NCBI GenBank assembly: GCA_041391965.1
Contig: JAWKMZ010000001.1
Span: 1 to 64,000, forward strand
DNA length: 64,000 bases
Origin: JAWKMZ01 sp041391965
GTDB lineage: Bacteria > Bacteroidota > Bacteroidia > Flavobacteriales > Flavobacteriaceae
Reading direction: 5' to 3'
This document shows, piece after piece, positions 33,898 through 41,839 of the stretch. Numbering within the stretch: position 1 is the first letter of the stretch; each line of letters opens with the position of its first letter. The notes beneath the pieces are model-generated. The model saw nothing but the letters and a program-made list of their open reading frames with translations. It did not search any database and was not told the origin of the DNA. Made by a program: the position numbers and the translations under genes.

Positions 33898-34398
33898 ATG
33901 AAGAATTTTTTATCTGTAATATTTTTTTTCTTATCAGTGAACATCATGTTTTCGCAGTATGATCCGCAAGCATATGATATTCATATAGAGAAATTTAAAG
34001 TTAACAAAGACACGTTTGTTACATCAGTTTTAATATTTCATTCTTTTGATAATGATAAATTTATTTCTGAGCTTGAAAAGGAATTTGGAGTTTTTAAAAA
34101 AGTAATAAAAGAAGAAAACATATCTTACAGCTATTCCAGTTCAAAAATAAAGTATAAAAAATGGTCAACTATTCCATTTACAATTTATTTAGATTCAAAA
34201 ATGGAAATCAGATATGGTTCTGCTAACGAAAGAGGAACAAAGTTGTATTTTAAAGGAAAATTGGTAGATATTCCAAGAAAAATTACTGTCTTTTACATAT
34301 TAAACGATCAAAATACAGATATTTTACTTTCAAAAAAGACACAAAAAAAAGTTAGAAAATTTTTAATTAAAACCATTCATAAAGTCACTAATCAATAA
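33898..34398 (+). CDS. Exported hypothetical protein
   Basis: 167 residues from the ATG at 33898. The frame is open upstream into miaB, but MKNFLSVIFFFLSVNIMFSQ is a signal peptide, so the later start is preferred. The mature part is Lys-rich with alternating strands (YTVF, IPFTIYLDSKMEIRY), probably a small periplasmic beta protein. I recognise no family. It begins 2 bases after miaB and ends 25 bases before the sigma-54 regulator gene. Confidence 0.7.
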   Translation: MKNFLSVIFFFLSVNIMFSQYDPQAYDIHIEKFKVNKDTFVTSVLIFHSFDNDKFISELEKEFGVFKKVIKEENISYSYSSSKIKYKKWSTIPFTIYLDSKMEIRYGSANERGTKLYFKGKLVDIPRKITVFYILNDQNTDILLSKKTQKKVRKFLIKTIHKVTNQ

Positions 34399-34423
34399 GA
34401 TTATGCTTTAACGGAAAATACAT

Positions 34424-35689
34424 ATGGAATCAATACAAGCCATAAAACAACGCTTCGGCATTATTGGAAACGATGCTAAACTTAATCGCGCCATAGAAAA
34501 AGCCATTCAAGTAGCTCCAACAGATATTTCGGTGTTGGTTACTGGCGAAAGTGGTGTTGGCAAAGAGAGTATTCCAAAAATTATCCATCAACTATCGCAC
34601 AGAAAACACGGCAAATACATTGCTGTTAACTGTGGTGCAATTCCAGAAGGCACTATAGATAGTGAACTTTTTGGACACGAAAAAGGTGCTTTTACAGGAG
34701 CCACACAAACACGCGAAGGCTATTTTGAAGTGGCTGATGGAGGCACTATTTTTTTAGATGAAGTTGGTGAGTTGCCATTAACTACACAAGTGCGTTTGTT
34801 GCGTGTTTTAGAAAATGGCGAATTCATCAAAGTGGGTTCAAGTAAAGTGCAAAAAACTAATGTTAGGATTGTAGCTGCCACTAACGTCAACATGTTTGAA
34901 GCCATCAAAAAAGAAAAATTCAGAGAAGATTTATATTACCGATTAAGCACTGTTGAAATTCATATTCCTGCATTGCGCGAACGAAAAGACGATATTCATC
35001 TATTGTTCCGAAAATTTGCCAGCGATTTTGCGATGAAATACAAAATGCCAACCATCAAATTAACGGATGATGCTATTGAAGTTTTATTAAAAAACCGATG
35101 GAATGGTAACATACGTCAGTTGCGTAATGCGGCTGAACAAATTTCTGTTTTAGAACAAAACAGAACCATTAACGCAACAACCTTACAAAGTTATTTACCA
35201 AATCATGGTAGCAATTTGCCAGCAGTCATCAATACTTCAAAAGCAGAAAGCGATTTTAGTAGCGAGCGCGAAATCCTTTATAAAGTGTTGTTTGACATGA
35301 AAAGTGATTTGAACGATTTGAAAAAACTTACCATGGAACTGATGAAACATGGCAATGCCTCAGATGTTCAAAAAAACAACGAAGGTCTTATTCAAAAAAT
35401 ATATGGTGGTAATGATGAAGACACCTATGATGATACTGTTGAAGATATGGAAGTACTGTCCATCCCTGAAAAAACAAACCATCCAATAGAAACGGTTGAT
35501 ACAACATCAGACAAATACCATTTTGCTGAAGAAGTTGAAGAAGAAGAAACCTTATCTTTACATGATAAAGAATTGGAATTAATCAAAAAATCATTAGAAC
35601 GTCATCAAGGAAAACGCAAACTGGCAGCTGCTGAACTTGGCATCAGCGAACGGACACTCTATAGAAAAATTAAGCAATTTGATTTGTAG
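34424..35689 (+). CDS. Sigma-54-dependent transcriptional activator without receiver domain
   Basis: 421 residues. A AAA+ activator: Walker A GESGVGKE (41-48), the sigma-54 contact loop GAFTGA (88-93), Walker B GGTIFLDEVGEL (106-117), and R-finger region around REDLYYRL. The C-terminus carries a Fis-type helix-turn-helix (KLAAAELGISERTLYRKIKQ, about 397-418). There is no N-terminal response-regulator, GAF or PAS domain, so the AAA+ domain begins almost at residue 1 and the protein is not switched by phosphorylation. An acidic linker lies between the AAA+ and HTH parts. Target genes are unknown; a sigma-54-like promoter lies upstream of groES, 5 kb downstream. Confidence 0.93.
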   Translation: MESIQAIKQRFGIIGNDAKLNRAIEKAIQVAPTDISVLVTGESGVGKESIPKIIHQLSHRKHGKYIAVNCGAIPEGTIDSELFGHEKGAFTGATQTREGYFEVADGGTIFLDEVGELPLTTQVRLLRVLENGEFIKVGSSKVQKTNVRIVAATNVNMFEAIKKEKFREDLYYRLSTVEIHIPALRERKDDIHLLFRKFASDFAMKYKMPTIKLTDDAIEVLLKNRWNGNIRQLRNAAEQISVLEQNRTINATTLQSYLPNHGSNLPAVINTSKAESDFSSEREILYKVLFDMKSDLNDLKKLTMELMKHGNASDVQKNNEGLIQKIYGGNDEDTYDDTVEDMEVLSIPEKTNHPIETVDTTSDKYHFAEEVEEEETLSLHDKELELIKKSLERHQGKRKLAAAELGISERTLYRKIKQFDL

Positions 35690-35736
35690 AGTCATATTAT
35701 TTCTTTAATTTTCTACTATATTTTAATTTTGCTACT

Positions 35737-37470
35737 ATGTTTGTAAAACGTCTTATTTTTTTTATTGTGATTATATGTCTATTCTCATGTAATAACGACA
35801 GTGACAGCAATCCTGAAGATATCACTCCACCTGAGATCACATTAAATGGTGATGCAATAATTAATCTTGCTTATGGAACTGAATATTTGGAATTAAACGC
35901 TATAGCCACAGATGATGTTGATGGTGACATTTCATCAAGTATTGTTATTGGTGGTGCGACTGTAAATTCGACTGTACCTAACTCCTATGTCATTACCTAC
36001 GATGTGTCTGATGCAGCAGGAAATGCTGCAGAACAAGTATTACGCACTGTGAATGTATTACCAGACTCAAATCAACCAGTTATAACAATCGTTGGTGAAG
36101 CAACGATAGAACTCACTTTTGGTGAACCCTACGAAGAACTTGGAGCAACAGCTGTTGATGATATTGATGGTGATATTTCTTCACAAATAGTAATTGGTGG
36201 GGCAACTGTTGATTCGACTATACCTGGCATCTATATCATTACCTATGATGTATCTGACGCGGCAGGAAATGCTGCAGAACAGGTATCACGAACTGTGACT
36301 GTCTTACCAGACACAAGTCCTCCAGTTATAACTCTTATTGGCGATGTAACAATTGAACTTACTTTTGGTGAACCCTATGAAGAACTTGGAGCAACAGCCA
36401 TAGATGATGTCGATGGTGATATTTCTTCACTAATAGTAATTGGTGGAGATGTAGTAAATACAAATGTTTCGGGTTCTTATGTAATTACTTACAATGTTTC
36501 TGATCAATCTGGAAATGCGGCTGAAGAAGTTTCAAGAACAGTCAATGTAACTGAGGGATCAACAAGCACAATTATAAAGGAATTACACTTGTTCTCATAT
36601 AATCAATCAACAGACACTACATCACTTTGGGCTATATTAAAATTTGATATTAATGGAAGGATTTCGTCTGCTGAAGATGTCACTACTAACACTGAATACA
36701 TTTATGATTTTGATGCTAATGGAAAATTAAATTCAATATACTCCAATGGAACACCGTTTATTGAAGTTTTTTATGATTCAAATGACCGAATAACTCAGAT
36801 TAACGATAGAACTTTTGTTTATAACCCTAATATGTCAGATTACATTAACGCAAATGGTTATACTCTACCTTCTATTTTCTCAAATGAATATGATAATTTT
36901 TATCTTGAGGAGTCAAGCATAGTTAGCCTTACTCAAGGAGACAATCAAGAATACACCTTTAATATACTATTTGCTGACGAATCTGTTTACAACAGTAATT
37001 TTTATAAAGACGTTAAAGTTTTAGTATTTCCAGATGGAAGTACTTCCACAAATTATGACCCAACCTATTTAGCGCAAAACAAATATTATATTCGTTATAA
37101 TTATAATGATCTTTTACAACGAATAGGAGTTGATTATGATTATGAAAGTCTAAATTATTCGAACTCGACAATTAACCCTTTACATCAAAATCAAACCAAT
37201 TTATTACAAGTTTTTTCATTCTTACAGCCATATCAACAATTGTACAAAACAAATATCTTGTTCAATATCAACCTGTTTTCTAACTTAAATATAAAAAAGC
37301 ACTATCTCGATGAAGGTCCTTACACACTTTATGAATTTGGATATTACCTCAATAATTTAGGAATGCCTACGCATTCAACGCGTACATATCTTATTAATTC
37401 GGGCACGTATGCAGTTTATAATTATATTGAAGCCAATTATTACTATCAAGGTGATGTAATTCCTGATTAA
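35737..37470 (+). CDS. Lipoprotein with three DUF5011-type Ig-like repeats
   Basis: 577 residues. A lipoprotein signal (LFSCNND, Cys near residue 17) is followed by three tandem repeats of about 82 residues (about 30-110, 112-190, 193-275). Each has the pattern P.ITL.G...I.L..G..Y.ELGA.A.DD.DGDIS, then YVITY.VSD..GNAAE, the DUF5011/HYR-like Ig fold that usually mediates adhesion or spacing. The C-terminal 300 residues are a different beta-rich domain of no family I recognise, containing a YD-like segment (YDFDANGKLNSIYS). It is probably displayed on the cell surface. The repeats are so close at DNA level that duplication or gene conversion is likely. Confidence 0.88.
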   Translation: MFVKRLIFFIVIICLFSCNNDSDSNPEDITPPEITLNGDAIINLAYGTEYLELNAIATDDVDGDISSSIVIGGATVNSTVPNSYVITYDVSDAAGNAAEQVLRTVNVLPDSNQPVITIVGEATIELTFGEPYEELGATAVDDIDGDISSQIVIGGATVDSTIPGIYIITYDVSDAAGNAAEQVSRTVTVLPDTSPPVITLIGDVTIELTFGEPYEELGATAIDDVDGDISSLIVIGGDVVNTNVSGSYVITYNVSDQSGNAAEEVSRTVNVTEGSTSTIIKELHLFSYNQSTDTTSLWAILKFDINGRISSAEDVTTNTEYIYDFDANGKLNSIYSNGTPFIEVFYDSNDRITQINDRTFVYNPNMSDYINANGYTLPSIFSNEYDNFYLEESSIVSLTQGDNQEYTFNILFADESVYNSNFYKDVKVLVFPDGSTSTNYDPTYLAQNKYYIRYNYNDLLQRIGVDYDYESLNYSNSTINPLHQNQTNLLQVFSFLQPYQQLYKTNILFNINLFSNLNIKKHYLDEGPYTLYEFGYYLNNLGMPTHSTRTYLINSGTYAVYNYIEANYYYQGDVIPD

Positions 37471-37599
37471 TACTAATTACTCACCATATTTAAATTGCTT
37501 GTTTTATCTAACACTTTGCTTATTTTTGTCAGAAAGTAATTGTTTTATGACACTTAAAGCAAAAAATTGTAAAAAATCGTTATTCAATAAAAAAACAGC

Positions 37600-38106
37600 G
37601 TGAAATATTTTAAATATATAGTAATAGTTAGCATTTCTTTAACCATCTTAGGTTGTGGTGCCTATTCATTTACAGGTGCCTCCATTCCTGCAAACACCAA
37701 AACCTTTCAGGTCAATTATTTTCAGAATAATGCACCATTGATAGAACCCGGTTTAGATAGAGATTTTACCAATGCTTTGGCAGATTATATTCTAAACCAA
37801 ACCAGTTTAAGCCTTGTAACTTCTGGAGCCGATTTAACTTATGAAGGTGAAATTGTTGAATATCGAATTTCGCCAACTACAGCAACAGCTAATAACACAG
37901 CAGCCCAAAACCGATTAACCATAAGCGTAAATGTGCGCTTTTTTGATAAAAATAATGAAGAAAACGACTTAGAACAACGTTTTTCGTTTTTTTATGATTA
38001 CGCAGGAAGTGCACAATTGGTTGGTAGCCAAAAAGACACTGCCATTGCTGAGATTTTTGAACGTTTAACCCAAGATATTTTTAATGCCACATTAGCAAAA
38101 TGGTAA
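37600..38106 (+). CDS. lptE: LptE family lipopolysaccharide-assembly lipoprotein
   Basis: 168 residues with a GTG start; the next codons encode the signal, ending in the lipobox LGCG (Cys about residue 19). LptE plugs the LptD outer-membrane channel that exports lipopolysaccharide. The sequence follows the Bacteroidota form: AYSFTGASIP, then a helix (LDRDFTNALADYILNQTSL), ADLTYEGEIVEYRISP, an FFDKNNEENDLEQRFSF strand and a last helix. It is followed by the TPR gene, secG and groESL in the order common in this group. Confidence 0.87.
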   Translation: MKYFKYIVIVSISLTILGCGAYSFTGASIPANTKTFQVNYFQNNAPLIEPGLDRDFTNALADYILNQTSLSLVTSGADLTYEGEIVEYRISPTTATANNTAAQNRLTISVNVRFFDKNNEENDLEQRFSFFYDYAGSAQLVGSQKDTAIAEIFERLTQDIFNATLAKW

Positions 38107-38130
38107 CTAAAAAATAATCTCACAACACCT

Positions 38131-39087
38131 TTGAACAAAGAAGAATTTACATATCTGCTATCAAAACCAGAACACATTAGTACTGAGCAAACCATTGCCA
38201 TAAACACACTGATTGGTGAATTTCCTTATTTTCAACCAGCAAGAGCCTTATATCTTAAAGGATTAAAAAACAAAGAGAGCTTTAAATACAACCAAGAGCT
38301 AAAAACAACAGCAGCTTATACCACAGATAGAAGCATTTTATTTGATTATATCACTTCTGAAACATTTAACCAGAATGAAATATCACAACAAATCAAACAA
38401 AATTTTGAGCATTTAAAGAATATAAAAGTAACAGATGCTGAAGACATTTCAGTCAATAAAAGTGTGACAATTGATGAAGCCCTAAAACAACACATGAGAG
38501 ACAGTGAAAGCGTTTTAGACCCTTATTTGTTTGAAGAAAAAATAAAAGCCGAAGACGTTGTTCAATTTATTTCAGATATCAACGAAGCTCCAAAATTGCC
38601 AATTATAGAAATTGATACTCAAAATATCAAAACAACACCAGAAGAACAATTAGGCATAGGCAAACCTTTAGAATTTGATAAGACAGAAACCCATTCCTTT
38701 ACAGAATGGCTAAAAATTACCAGCTTTAAACCAATTATCAGAGAAGAAAACATAAGTGAACATTCTGAGCAAACCAAAGCAGCTGAAGCTATTTCAAGTT
38801 CGCCACTTGACAAAAAACTGGAACTTATTGACAAATTTTTAATCAATAACCCAAAAATAACACCAAGCAAAGAACCAAGTTCAAACCATAACATAGCAAA
38901 AGTTCAAAACAACCAAAATGATGGTTTAATGACTGAAACTTTAGCCCGAATTTATTTAGAGCAAAAAAACTATGACAAGGCAATTCAATCTTATAAAATT
39001 TTAAGTTTGAAATATCCAGAAAAAAGTGGTTTCTTTGCAGACCAAATTAAAGCAGTAAAACAAATACAAGAAAATAATAACACATAA
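38131..39087 (+). CDS. TPR-containing hypothetical protein
   Basis: 318 residues with a TTG start at 38131. The N-terminal 100 residues are helical and contain LIGEFPYFQPARALYLKGLK, and the C-terminus holds one to two tetratricopeptide motifs (MTETLARIYLEQKNYDKAIQ, SYKILSLKYPEKSGFFADQI). The middle is disordered and acidic. It is predicted to be cytoplasmic. The function is unknown; it sits between lptE (24 bases) and secG (3 bases), so it is probably co-transcribed with them. Confidence 0.82.
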   Translation: MNKEEFTYLLSKPEHISTEQTIAINTLIGEFPYFQPARALYLKGLKNKESFKYNQELKTTAAYTTDRSILFDYITSETFNQNEISQQIKQNFEHLKNIKVTDAEDISVNKSVTIDEALKQHMRDSESVLDPYLFEEKIKAEDVVQFISDINEAPKLPIIEIDTQNIKTTPEEQLGIGKPLEFDKTETHSFTEWLKITSFKPIIREENISEHSEQTKAAEAISSSPLDKKLELIDKFLINNPKITPSKEPSSNHNIAKVQNNQNDGLMTETLARIYLEQKNYDKAIQSYKILSLKYPEKSGFFADQIKAVKQIQENNNT

Positions 39088-39090
39088 CAA

Positions 39091-39444
39091 ATGAGTACGT
39101 TTACAATATTTTTAGCACTTATTATCATTGTAGCATTTTTATTAATCATCGTAATCATGGTACAAGAACCAAAAGGAGGAGGCTTATCTTCATCCTTTGG
39201 AGGTGGCGGATCCCAACAAATGGGAGGCGTTAAAAAAACCACAGACTTTTTAGACAAAAGTACTTGGATTTTAGCAAGCGCAATGCTAGCATTAATTTTA
39301 TTATCTAATATAACCGTTGGTGGTGCTAATGGTCATACAGAGTCTAAAGCTTTAGATAGTGATGCAGCAACTACAACAGCTCCTGCCCCAACCACTAATA
39401 GTGCTAATGACGCAACAAAATCTATTGATACTACAAAAAATTAA
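39091..39444 (+). CDS. secG: Preprotein translocase subunit SecG
   Basis: 117 residues. SecG is a small membrane subunit of the SecYEG channel. Two helices (about 3-24 and 52-74) flank a glycine-rich loop (GGGLSSSFGGGGSQQMGGVKK), the hallmark of SecG. A long Ala/Thr-rich C-terminal tail (80-117) is extra compared with enteric SecG but common in Bacteroidota. The terminator at 39471-39504 follows. Confidence 0.94.
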   Translation: MSTFTIFLALIIIVAFLLIIVIMVQEPKGGGLSSSFGGGGSQQMGGVKKTTDFLDKSTWILASAMLALILLSNITVGGANGHTESKALDSDAATTTAPAPTTNSANDATKSIDTTKN

Positions 39445-39470
39445 TATCAATAACATCAACACATCAACAC

Positions 39471-39504
39471 AAAAAATGCCAACCGTTTACGTTGGCATTT
39501 TTTT
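39471..39504 (+). terminator. Terminator after secG
   Basis: The stem AATGCCAAC (39475-39483) and GTTGGCATT (39491-39499) is followed by a T-run, 30 bases after the secG stop. Confidence 0.85.
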
Positions 39505-39533
39505 ATTACTGAAACTTTGTCAGTCCTAATGAA

Positions 39534-39550
39534 TTGGCACATTTTTAGCC
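39534..39550 (+). promoter_or_regulatory. Possible sigma-54-type promoter of groES-groEL
   Basis: TTGGCACATTTTTAGCC has the GG at 39536-39537 and GC at 39548-39549, separated by exactly 10 bases as in sigma-54 -24/-12 elements (TGGCAC-N5-TTGC), with one departure (TAGC). It lies 42 bases before the groES ATG. No TAnnTTTG box is seen here. The assignment is inference. Confidence 0.4.
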
Positions 39551-39591
39551 ATTTTACAAACTATTAAAACAAATTAAAAAAACATATAACT

Positions 39592-39867
39592 ATGGGATTA
39601 AACATTAAACCTTTAGCAGATAGAGTTCTTATTGAACCCGTTGAAGCTGAAACCAAAACAGCTTCTGGCATTATCATACCAGACAATGCCAAAGAAAAAC
39701 CTCAAAAAGGAAAAGTGGTTGCAGTTGGAAAAGGCACCAAAGATGAACCAGTAACAGTAAAAGTTGGTGAAACAGTTCTTTACGGTAAATATGCTGGCAC
39801 TGAACTAAAACTGGAAGGTAAAGATTACCTAATTATGCGTGAGAGTGACATATTAGCAATTATCTAA
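39592..39867 (+). CDS. groES: Co-chaperonin GroES
   Basis: 91 residues. It caps the GroEL barrel in the cytoplasm. The family pattern is complete: IKPLADRVLIEPVEAETKTA, the mobile loop around ASGIIIPDNAKEKPQKGKVV and KVGETVLYGKYAGTEL, ending in MRESDILAII. It is followed by groEL after 118 bases that contain an AT-rich repeat. Confidence 0.97.
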   Translation: MGLNIKPLADRVLIEPVEAETKTASGIIIPDNAKEKPQKGKVVAVGKGTKDEPVTVKVGETVLYGKYAGTELKLEGKDYLIMRESDILAII

Positions 39868-39985
39868 TTGGAAATTCCAAAAACAAAAAACAAATTCCAA
39901 TACTTTCAAAAACACATACCAATTCCAATTTTGGAATTTAATTGTAAATATTGAAAGTTTAAAATTTTTAAAAAATTTTTAAATT
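39868..39985 (+). repeat. AT-rich dispersed repeat between groES and groEL
   Basis: The spacer holds GGAAATTCC and CAAATTCCAA-type blocks separated by A-runs, and a perfect 18-base palindrome AATTCCAATTTTGGAATT (39921-39938). Closely related blocks (TTGGAATTTGGTTTTTATTT and GAAATTTGGAATTTG) occur at 49855-49905 in another gene tail, so it is a dispersed family. It may form a hairpin that tunes groES versus groEL transcript levels. Confidence 0.55.
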
Positions 39986-41617
39986 ATGGCAAAAGATATA
40001 AAATTTGATATTGAAGCACGTGACGGTTTAAAACGTGGTGTGGACGCATTAGCAAATGCAGTAAAAGTAACCTTAGGCCCAAAAGGGCGTAATGTTATTA
40101 TTGGCAAATCATTTGGAGCACCTCAAGTAACTAAAGATGGTGTTACTGTTGCTAAAGAAATTGAATTAGAAGACGCGCTAGAAAATATGGGCGCACAAAT
40201 GGTAAAAGAAGTCGCTTCAAAAACCAACGATTTAGCTGGTGATGGTACCACAACGGCAACTGTTTTGGCACAAGCCATTGTAAAAGAAGGTTTGAAAAAT
40301 GTAGCAGCAGGTGCCAACCCAATGGATCTCAAACGAGGCATTGACAAAGCAGTTGAAACCATTACTAAAGATCTTGAAAAACAAGCAAAAAAAGTAGGAA
40401 ACTCTTCTGAAATGATTAAACAAGTAGCTTCCATTTCTGCAAATAACGATGATACTATTGGTGATTTAATTGCCAAAGCATTTAGTAAAGTTGGAAAAGA
40501 AGGCGTCATTACTGTTGAAGAAGCCAAAGGAACCGATACCTATGTTGATGTTGTAGAAGGAATGCAATTTGACAGAGGTTATTTATCACCTTATTTTGTG
40601 ACAGATGCTGATAAAATGATTGCCGATTTAGAAAATCCATATATTTTATTATTTGACAAAAAGATTTCCAACTTACAAGAAATTCTTCCAATATTAGAAC
40701 CTGTTGCACAATCTGGTCGTCCATTATTAATTATAGCTGAAGATGTAGAAGGACAAGCCTTAGCCACTTTAGTTGTCAACAAATTACGTGGAGGCCTTAA
40801 AATTGCTGCTGTAAAAGCACCAGGATTTGGTGACAGACGCAAGGCCATGTTAGAAGACATCGCTATCTTAACAGGAGGTGTTGTAATTTCTGAAGAAAGA
40901 GGTTTCTCTCTTGAAAATGCCGATTTGAGCATGTTAGGAACAGCAGAAACAGTAACTATCGATAAAGACAATACAACTATTGTAAACGGTTCAGGCAATG
41001 CTTCAGACATCAAAGCAAGAGTCAATCAAATTAAAGCACAAATAGAAACAACAACTTCAGATTATGACAAAGAAAAACTGCAAGAACGTTTGGCTAAATT
41101 AGCTGGTGGTGTTGCCGTTTTATATGTTGGTGCTGCAAGTGAAGTAGAAATGAAAGAGAAAAAAGACCGTGTGGATGATGCCTTACATGCAACCAGAGCT
41201 GCTGTAGAAGAAGGTATTGTTGCTGGTGGTGGTGTTGCCTTAGTAAGAGCAAAATCAATTCTTGATAAATTAGCTTCTGAAAATAATGATGAAGCAACAG
41301 GCATCCAAATTGTAGCACGTGCTGTTGAATCGCCTTTACGCACTATTGTTGAAAATGCTGGTGGAGAAGGTAGCGTGGTAGTTGCAAAAGTTATGGAAGG
41401 TAAAAAAGATTTTGGTTTTGATGCCAAAACTGAAACTTATGTAGATATGCTTAAAGCAGGCATCATCGATCCTAAAAAAGTAACACGTATTGCACTTGAA
41501 AATGCAGCTTCAGTAGCTGGCATGATTTTGACAACGGAATGTGCTTTAGTTGATATTAAAGAAGATGCTCCTGCAATGCCTGCAGGAATGGGAGGCGGAA
41601 TGCCAGGAATGATGTAA
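39986..41617 (+). CDS. groL: Chaperonin GroEL
   Basis: 543 residues. The 14-subunit folding chamber. Hallmarks: VTLGPKGRNVIIGKSFGAP, the ATP site GDGTTTATVLA (near 86-96), the apical domain with AVKAPGFGDRRKAMLEDIA, and the C-terminal tail PAGMGGGMPGMM. No residues appear to be missing. It is read from the same promoter region as groES. Confidence 0.98.
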   Translation: MAKDIKFDIEARDGLKRGVDALANAVKVTLGPKGRNVIIGKSFGAPQVTKDGVTVAKEIELEDALENMGAQMVKEVASKTNDLAGDGTTTATVLAQAIVKEGLKNVAAGANPMDLKRGIDKAVETITKDLEKQAKKVGNSSEMIKQVASISANNDDTIGDLIAKAFSKVGKEGVITVEEAKGTDTYVDVVEGMQFDRGYLSPYFVTDADKMIADLENPYILLFDKKISNLQEILPILEPVAQSGRPLLIIAEDVEGQALATLVVNKLRGGLKIAAVKAPGFGDRRKAMLEDIAILTGGVVISEERGFSLENADLSMLGTAETVTIDKDNTTIVNGSGNASDIKARVNQIKAQIETTTSDYDKEKLQERLAKLAGGVAVLYVGAASEVEMKEKKDRVDDALHATRAAVEEGIVAGGGVALVRAKSILDKLASENNDEATGIQIVARAVESPLRTIVENAGGEGSVVVAKVMEGKKDFGFDAKTETYVDMLKAGIIDPKKVTRIALENAASVAGMILTTECALVDIKEDAPAMPAGMGGGMPGMM

Positions 41618-41643
41618 ATCAAACTTTTAACGCACAAATTATT

Positions 41644-41680
41644 AAAGCCGTTTTTGATAAAAATCAAAAGCGGTTTTTTT
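41644..41680 (+). terminator. Terminator after groEL
   Basis: AAAGCCGTTTTTGAT pairs with ATCAAAAGCGG (one mismatch), followed by seven T, 27 bases after the stop. Confidence 0.75.
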
Positions 41681-41729
41681 AATTTAACCTCAGTATAACT
41701 TTGGTTAATTAACAGTTTAAAGTTTTAAC

Positions 41730-41773
41730 ACAAAAAAGCTTCGAGAAAAATGTTATTCTCGAAGCTTTTTTTT
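41730..41773. terminator. Second terminator in the groEL-41840 gap
   Basis: A perfect long stem, AAAAGCTTCGAGAA (about 41734-41747) with TTCTCGAAGCTTTT (41755-41768), is followed by T. It is a strong stop for read-through from groESL and could act in either direction. Confidence 0.85.
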
Positions 41774-41839
41774 ATCCAATCCTATTTTATAACTTTAAAG
41801 TATATTGAATATTCAATTTTTAAAATCATAATTTGATTT

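Noticed and set aside
35724..35731. TAATTTTG as a -7 box for the DUF5011 lipoprotein gene
   Set aside because: It ends 5 bases before the ATG, which leaves no room for a leader with a start site; chance match in AT-rich DNA.
40123..41427. Long reading frames antisense to groEL (three of 121-144 codons)
   Set aside because: They are shadows of the strong codon bias of groEL; none has a family resemblance or a plausible start region.
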